From CAYJEO01 sp044432805 (GTDB lineage Bacteria; Bacillota_I; Bacilli_A; RF39; UBA660), in NCBI GenBank assembly GCA_044432805.1, contig JAWXUI010000027.1, forward strand, positions 1-13,617: a DNA stretch of 13,617 nt, read 5' to 3'. Position numbers and translations under genes: made by a program. Under the pieces are notes generated by a model. It ran no database searches. It was not told where the DNA came from and was given only the letters and a program-made list of their open reading frames with translations. Numbering within the stretch: the stretch's first letter is position 1; every line of letters starts with the position of its first letter. This document shows positions 13,614-13,617 of this stretch, piece after piece.

Positions 13614-13617
13614 CTAT

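Noticed and set aside
1..13617. Mycoplasma-type code (TGA as Trp)
   Set aside because: The composition suggests Mollicutes, but all 18 Trp codons are TGG and every gene is full length under the standard code. With TGA reassigned in such AT-rich DNA most Trp codons would be TGA.
1..13617. CRISPR arrays, tRNA or rRNA genes, riboswitches, toxin-antitoxin or phage-defence modules
   Set aside because: No regularly spaced repeats, no tRNA-like cloverleaf or conserved rRNA stretches, and no long structured leaders were seen. Every gap between genes is under 150 bp and is accounted for by promoters and terminators.

Overview
The window is very AT-rich, with AAA, TTA, ATA and AGA as dominant codons. 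It carries Firmicutes-type signals: AGGAGG- or GGTGAT-type ribosome binding sites, TTGACA/TATAAT promoters and short U-tailed terminators. All 18 Trp codons in the called genes are TGG and none of these frames is interrupted by TGA. The organism therefore uses the standard bacterial code, although every visible stop is TAA or TAG. The mfd-spoVT order is that of Bacillus and other spore formers. Together this suggests a low-GC Bacilli/Erysipelotrichia-like bacterium, possibly gut-associated and of spore-forming ancestry. The species cannot be named from the sequence.

Layout, left to right. (1) 1-3808, plus strand: the 3' nine-tenths of mfd, cut by the window edge, then a spoVT-like AbrB/GAF regulator closed by a terminator. 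(2) 3809-4668, plus: a promoter, a possible 16-codon leader ORF and a DUF2238-like polytopic membrane protein with its own terminator. (3) 4679-8914, plus: a three-gene operon of a MarR-family regulator and two ABC exporter half-transporters. Its promoter is near consensus and its -35 box lies inside an 8+8 bp palindrome, a strong candidate for the autoregulatory operator. The three genes overlap by 8 bp at each junction once the starts are corrected. A 13-bp-stem terminator ends the operon. (4) 8925-12030, minus: an unrecognised 176-aa soluble protein with its own leader, and a two-gene unit of oligoendopeptidase F followed by an unrecognised 228-aa two-TM protein, joined by a TAATG overlap. 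(5) 12107-13613, plus: a complete IS3-family (IS150-like) insertion sequence with 21-bp inverted repeats, orfA, and orfB in the -1 frame with an intact DD(35)E triad.

The ABC pair looks like a heterodimeric multidrug-type exporter. The first subunit has Asp for the Walker B Glu and Gln for the H-loop His, while the second has the canonical residues but an SQGQ signature. One ATP site is therefore degenerate and one catalytic. The MarR protein probably represses the operon until a ligand (drug or metabolite) is present. The most interesting non-coding structure is in the insertion sequence. Its left inverted repeat can pair with an internal copy of the same motif just before orfA, giving a terminator-like hairpin that also hides the likely ribosome binding site. 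This would silence the transposase on transcripts entering from outside. I saw no CRISPR array, tRNA, rRNA or clearly novel multi-gene system. The two unrecognised minus-strand genes are the least explained coding content.
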